From Gemmatimonadaceae bacterium (GTDB lineage Bacteria > Gemmatimonadota > Gemmatimonadetes > Gemmatimonadales > Gemmatimonadaceae), in contig JACCRF010000034.1 in assembly GCA_013813715.1 (NCBI GenBank), positions 62,001-126,000 on the forward strand: DNA of 64,000 nucleotides, written 5' to 3'. The notes beneath the pieces were generated by a model, which had not been told where the DNA came from, did no database searches, and saw only the letters and a list, made by a program, of their open reading frames with translations. Shown piece by piece: positions 61,197-64,000 of the stretch (positions within the stretch are counted from its first letter, which is position 1; each line of letters begins with the position of its first letter). The position numbers were made by a program, and so were the translations under genes.

Positions 61197-62363
61197 GTGC
61201 GCCGCGCGATAATCATCGTCCTCGACGGCGTCGGATCGGGCGAGGCATCCGACGCCGATCGCTACGGCGACTTGGGGAGCAACACTCTCGGCAACGTCGC
61301 CGAAGCCGTCGGCGGCATGGATCTGCCGGCGCTCGCCGCGTGCGGACTCGGGAACATGATTCCGCTCCTTGGCGTCAACCCCGTTCCTGCGCCCAAGGGC
61401 GCGTGGGGAAGGATGAATCCCGCCTCCCCTGGCAAGGACAGCACAACCGGTCACTGGGAGATCGCGGGAGTGCATTTGAAGAAACCCTTTCCGACATATC
61501 CCAACGGATTTCCGGAGGATGTGATCGGTCAGTTCAGTCGCGCAACCGGGCGCCGGGTGATTTGCAACATCGCCGCGAGCGGAACCGCAGTGCTCGAAGA
61601 GTTCGGGCCGGCGCACCTTCATGGCGGCGAATGGATCGTGTACACATCGGCGGATTCTGTATTTCAGATCGCAGCTCACGAGCGAGTGGTGCCGCTCGAT
61701 GAGCTCTACCGCGCCTGCCGGGCGGCGCGAGCGATACTCGTCCATCCCCACGATGTATCGCGCGTCATCGCCCGCCCGTTCGATGGCTCGCCCGCCGAGT
61801 TCCGGCGCACCGCCAACCGCCGGGACTTTTCGATAGAGCCGCCTGGCGAGACGCTGCTCGATGCGCTTGCTGCGGCGGGCATTCCGCGCCACGGCATCGG
61901 AAAGGTGGACGATCTTTTCGCGAAGCGTTCGATCGTCGCGGCCCACACTTCGTGCAACGCCGAGGGCATTGCATTGATTCGGGCGTGGATCGAGGGTGCG
62001 GAAAGTGGGCTGCTCTTCGCCAACCTAGTAGATTTCGATCAGTTGTACGGGCACCGCAACGACGCAAGGGGCTTCTACAACTCTCTGCGGGAATTCGACT
62101 TCGCGCTCCCCACGCTGACCGATGCACTTAACGAGGACGACCTGCTGTTCATCACCGCCGACCACGGCAACGACCCCACCACGCCATCGACTGACCACGC
62201 CCGCGAGACGGTCCCCCTGCTCGCGATCGGGTCACGGGTTGCGCCGGGTAGTCTGGGGACGCTCCCGACTTTTTCCGATCTGGGCGCAACGGTGAGCGAC
62301 TGGCTCGGTGTCTCATTCCGAGGGGCTGGCAGCTCCTTTCTCCCGGTTCTGGTATCCAGGTGA
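61197..62363 (+). CDS. deoB: Phosphopentomutase
   Basis: A 388-residue alkaline-phosphatase-superfamily enzyme that interconverts (deoxy)ribose 1- and 5-phosphates. GTG start one base after alr. N-terminal metal motif IIIVLDGVGSGEASDADRYG, DLGSNTLGNVAEAV, GKDSTTGHWEIAGV with the phospho-acceptor Thr, and C-terminal LFITADHGNDPTTPSTDHAR with the metal-binding His/Asp residues. It serves nucleoside salvage with cdd, whose start overlaps the stop (GTGA). Confidence 0.93.
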   Translation: MRRAIIIVLDGVGSGEASDADRYGDLGSNTLGNVAEAVGGMDLPALAACGLGNMIPLLGVNPVPAPKGAWGRMNPASPGKDSTTGHWEIAGVHLKKPFPTYPNGFPEDVIGQFSRATGRRVICNIAASGTAVLEEFGPAHLHGGEWIVYTSADSVFQIAAHERVVPLDELYRACRAARAILVHPHDVSRVIARPFDGSPAEFRRTANRRDFSIEPPGETLLDALAAAGIPRHGIGKVDDLFAKRSIVAAHTSCNAEGIALIRAWIEGAESGLLFANLVDFDQLYGHRNDARGFYNSLREFDFALPTLTDALNEDDLLFITADHGNDPTTPSTDHARETVPLLAIGSRVAPGSLGTLPTFSDLGATVSDWLGVSFRGAGSSFLPVLVSR

Positions 62364-62782
62364 GTGACCATGATGCCCGGGACGCCGCTGAATCCCTGCG
62401 GGATGCGGCGTTCGCGGCGATGGAGAATGCTTACGCCCCCTATTCGAATTACCGGGTAGGGGCTGCGATTCGCTCTGAAGATGGAAGGGTGGTGACCGGC
62501 TGCAACGTGGAGAACGCGGTCTACGGCGAGGCACTTTGCGCCGAGCGAGTCGCGATCGCCGCCGCCGTGGCCCAGGGAATCAAGTCGTTCGACGAGATCG
62601 CGATCGCGACCGAGTCGGACGAGCCGGCACCGCCATGTGGGTCGTGCCGCCAGACGATGAGTGAGTTCGCGCCCGATCTACGGGTGACGAGCTATGCGAG
62701 AAACGGAAAACAAGCGACGTGGCGTCTCGGCGATCTCCTGCCGGAAGCCTTCGCGCTGAACCATTTACGTGGAAGAATGTAA
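62360..62782 (+). CDS. cdd: Cytidine deaminase
   Basis: A 140-residue zinc enzyme of the small tetrameric type. AMENAYAPYSNYRVGAAIRS is the N-terminal signature. The active site is GEALCAERVAIAAAVAQG (zinc Cys and the catalytic Glu in CAE) and EPAPPCGSCRQTMSEF (PCxxC). It deaminates cytidine and deoxycytidine to uridines. GTG start overlapping deoB, a common salvage pairing. Confidence 0.94.
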   Translation: MSDHDARDAAESLRDAAFAAMENAYAPYSNYRVGAAIRSEDGRVVTGCNVENAVYGEALCAERVAIAAAVAQGIKSFDEIAIATESDEPAPPCGSCRQTMSEFAPDLRVTSYARNGKQATWRLGDLLPEAFALNHLRGRM

Positions 62783-64000
62783 GTGCATTTGATTTCGGCT
62801 CGACTGAGACTTGCCGGCATAATGATTGTCGTTGCTGGCGTCACGGCATGCACCGAGAATCTCGACAACAGCGCGGGCTGTCCCCTGCTTTGTCCAGATC
62901 AGGGCGGTGGGATTGAAACGGTGACGATCGACCCAATCGTTCTCGATACGACCGTCTCGGCACTCGCCGGCCTCGGCACGGAACGCTCGCTGCTCGTCGC
63001 GACTCGTGGCGACACGCTCGACGCCCGCGCGATCATCCGGTTCGACACGATCCCGGCGCGCTATCGAGCTTCGACGGATACAGCGACGACTGCGATCACC
63101 GCGGTGGACAGCGTGCTCCTCCAGATGCGTGTCGATACCTCGGGCGGCAAGATTCCGGGGCCGATCACTCTCGACGCCTATGATGTGGATTCGCCAGCGG
63201 CGGACAGCCTTACCGACGCGCTGATCGCTCTCTTCACGCCCGACCGCCTAATCGCGTCGCGGACATACGCCCCCGCCGAGCTCAAGGATACGGTGTTCTT
63301 CGCCCTGCCGGGGTCGGCGATTCTCCAGCGCCGCGGCTCGCGGCTTCGTCTCGGATTGCGCGCACGGGGCCAGGGATCTGTCCAGTTCCGCATCGTTTCA
63401 ACCGAAGGCGCCGCCGCACCGACCCTGCTCTCGTTCAGAGTGACGCCCGATACGGCCGTCCGAAGGATCAGCCTGCTTCCGTTCTCGTCCACGCCAACCG
63501 ACCAGCCCGCACTGGCCGCCAGTCTGGACGACTACACGATCCTTGCCCGTGGCACGTCGCGCGGGCCCGCGAACGCATTGAACGTCGGCGGGCTTCCCGC
63601 ACGCCGCGTTTATCTCCGATTCGAGATTCCCCGGTTCCTCGTCGATTCGGTGGACCTCATTCGCGCGTCTCTGCTGCTGACGCAGCGTCCTAACATCGGT
63701 GTGGATGCGGCCGATACCGTGCTCATCATTCCGCACGTTTCGCTCGCGACACGCGCCGTCACCGACATCGCAAAAGCCTCTCAGATCACCGCCATCGCAG
63801 TTGGTGACACGTTGCGCATTGCACCGCGTGACAGCGGGCTCAAGATTGTCGAGGTTGCAAGCGTCGTCGGATTGTGGCGCGGCCAGGATGAGGTTGAGGT
63901 CCCGCGGGCGCTTGTCCTGCTCAGCACAACCGAGGGACAGAGCCCGCTGGAAGCGCGATTTTTCTCGGTCGAGGCATCCCCCGAGTTGCGTCCGCGGCTT
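62783..64000 (+). CDS. Lipoprotein of unknown function, 3' end outside the window
   Basis: An open frame from GTG at 62783, abutting the cdd stop, runs to the window edge for 406 codons. The GTG start gives a basic N-region, a hydrophobic core (RLAGIMIVVAGVTAC) and a lipobox Cys at residue 23; an ATG 13 codons later would lose the basic part. The mature protein is beta-rich with two similar blocks: RAIIRFDTIPARYR with VDSVLLQMRVD, and RVYLRFEIPRFLV with VDLIRASLLLTQRP, a pattern like surface DNRLRE-type domains. The function is unknown, and the link to cdd is positional only. Confidence 0.75.
   Translation, partial: MHLISARLRLAGIMIVVAGVTACTENLDNSAGCPLLCPDQGGGIETVTIDPIVLDTTVSALAGLGTERSLLVATRGDTLDARAIIRFDTIPARYRASTDTATTAITAVDSVLLQMRVDTSGGKIPGPITLDAYDVDSPAADSLTDALIALFTPDRLIASRTYAPAELKDTVFFALPGSAILQRRGSRLRLGLRARGQGSVQFRIVSTEGAAAPTLLSFRVTPDTAVRRISLLPFSSTPTDQPALAASLDDYTILARGTSRGPANALNVGGLPARRVYLRFEIPRFLVDSVDLIRASLLLTQRPNIGVDAADTVLIIPHVSLATRAVTDIAKASQITAIAVGDTLRIAPRDSGLKIVEVASVVGLWRGQDEVEVPRALVLLSTTEGQSPLEARFFSVEASPELRPRL

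Overview
The window reads as a GC-rich, Gram-negative bacterial chromosome. TonB-dependent receptors, a lipoprotein signal peptidase, lipobox proteins and a MurE with the meso-DAP motif all point to a diderm envelope. Gene order, DUF4388/TPR and roadblock proteins, a long IleS and many GTG/TTG starts suit Gemmatimonadota or a close relative. This phylum call is an inference from style, not a database match. No rRNA, prophage, insertion sequence or CRISPR array was seen.

Layout. (1) 1-7121, minus strand: an exported-protein block with a TonB-dependent receptor cut by the window edge, an exported propeller-like protein, and a large TonB-dependent receptor with an unusual helical C-terminal extension. 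(2) 7407-8385: an Xre/RES toxin-antitoxin pair. (3) 8578-13427: a three-subunit acyl-CoA (propionyl-CoA type) carboxylase operon, with a TrmA-family RNA methyltransferase inserted between the biotin carboxylase and the biotin carrier. (4) 13523-16434, minus: a GntR (YtrA-like) repressor with an ABC exporter, controlled by a promoter that overlaps a perfect inverted repeat. (5) 16751-23692: rplM-rpsI-rpsB-tsf-pyrH-frr-cdsA-dxr-rseP. uppS, often found between frr and cdsA, is absent here. (6) 23793-30229: yggS, a DivIVA-domain gene, ileS, a DksA/TraR-type zinc finger gene, lspA and rluD. (7) 30222-33515: a compact signalling group of CheW, CheY, a roadblock/LC7 protein, a 71-residue protein, a DUF4388-TPR protein and a TPR protein, with no CheA or receptor. 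(8) 33613-35681: a leaderless two-helix membrane protein, tRNA-Val(TAC) and an exported TPR protein. (9) 35726-52595: the division and cell wall cluster rsmH-ftsL-ftsI-murE-murF-mraY-murD-ftsW-murG-murC-ftsQ-ftsA-ftsZ plus an M23 peptidase, closed by a strong terminator. mraZ, murB and ddl are missing from it. (10) 52763-64000: ftsY, recG, a histidine kinase with a lipoprotein, asnS, mazG, alr, deoB, cdd and a lipoprotein that runs off the right edge.

How the genes work together. Most operons are packed with 1-4 base stop/start overlaps (ATGA, GTGA, TTGA), implying strong translational coupling. Regions 5, 6 and 9 carry translation, isoprenoid and phospholipid supply, peptidoglycan precursor synthesis and the divisome. 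Recognisable TTGACA-type promoters with 17-base spacers lie before the GntR gene, rplM, yggS, the 65-codon gene and asnS. Several place the -10 box only 8-9 bases before the start codon, which suggests leaderless mRNAs. The least explained parts are the CheW/CheY/roadblock/DUF4388 group, the palindrome-rich region before rplM, and the C-terminal extension of the large TonB-dependent receptor.
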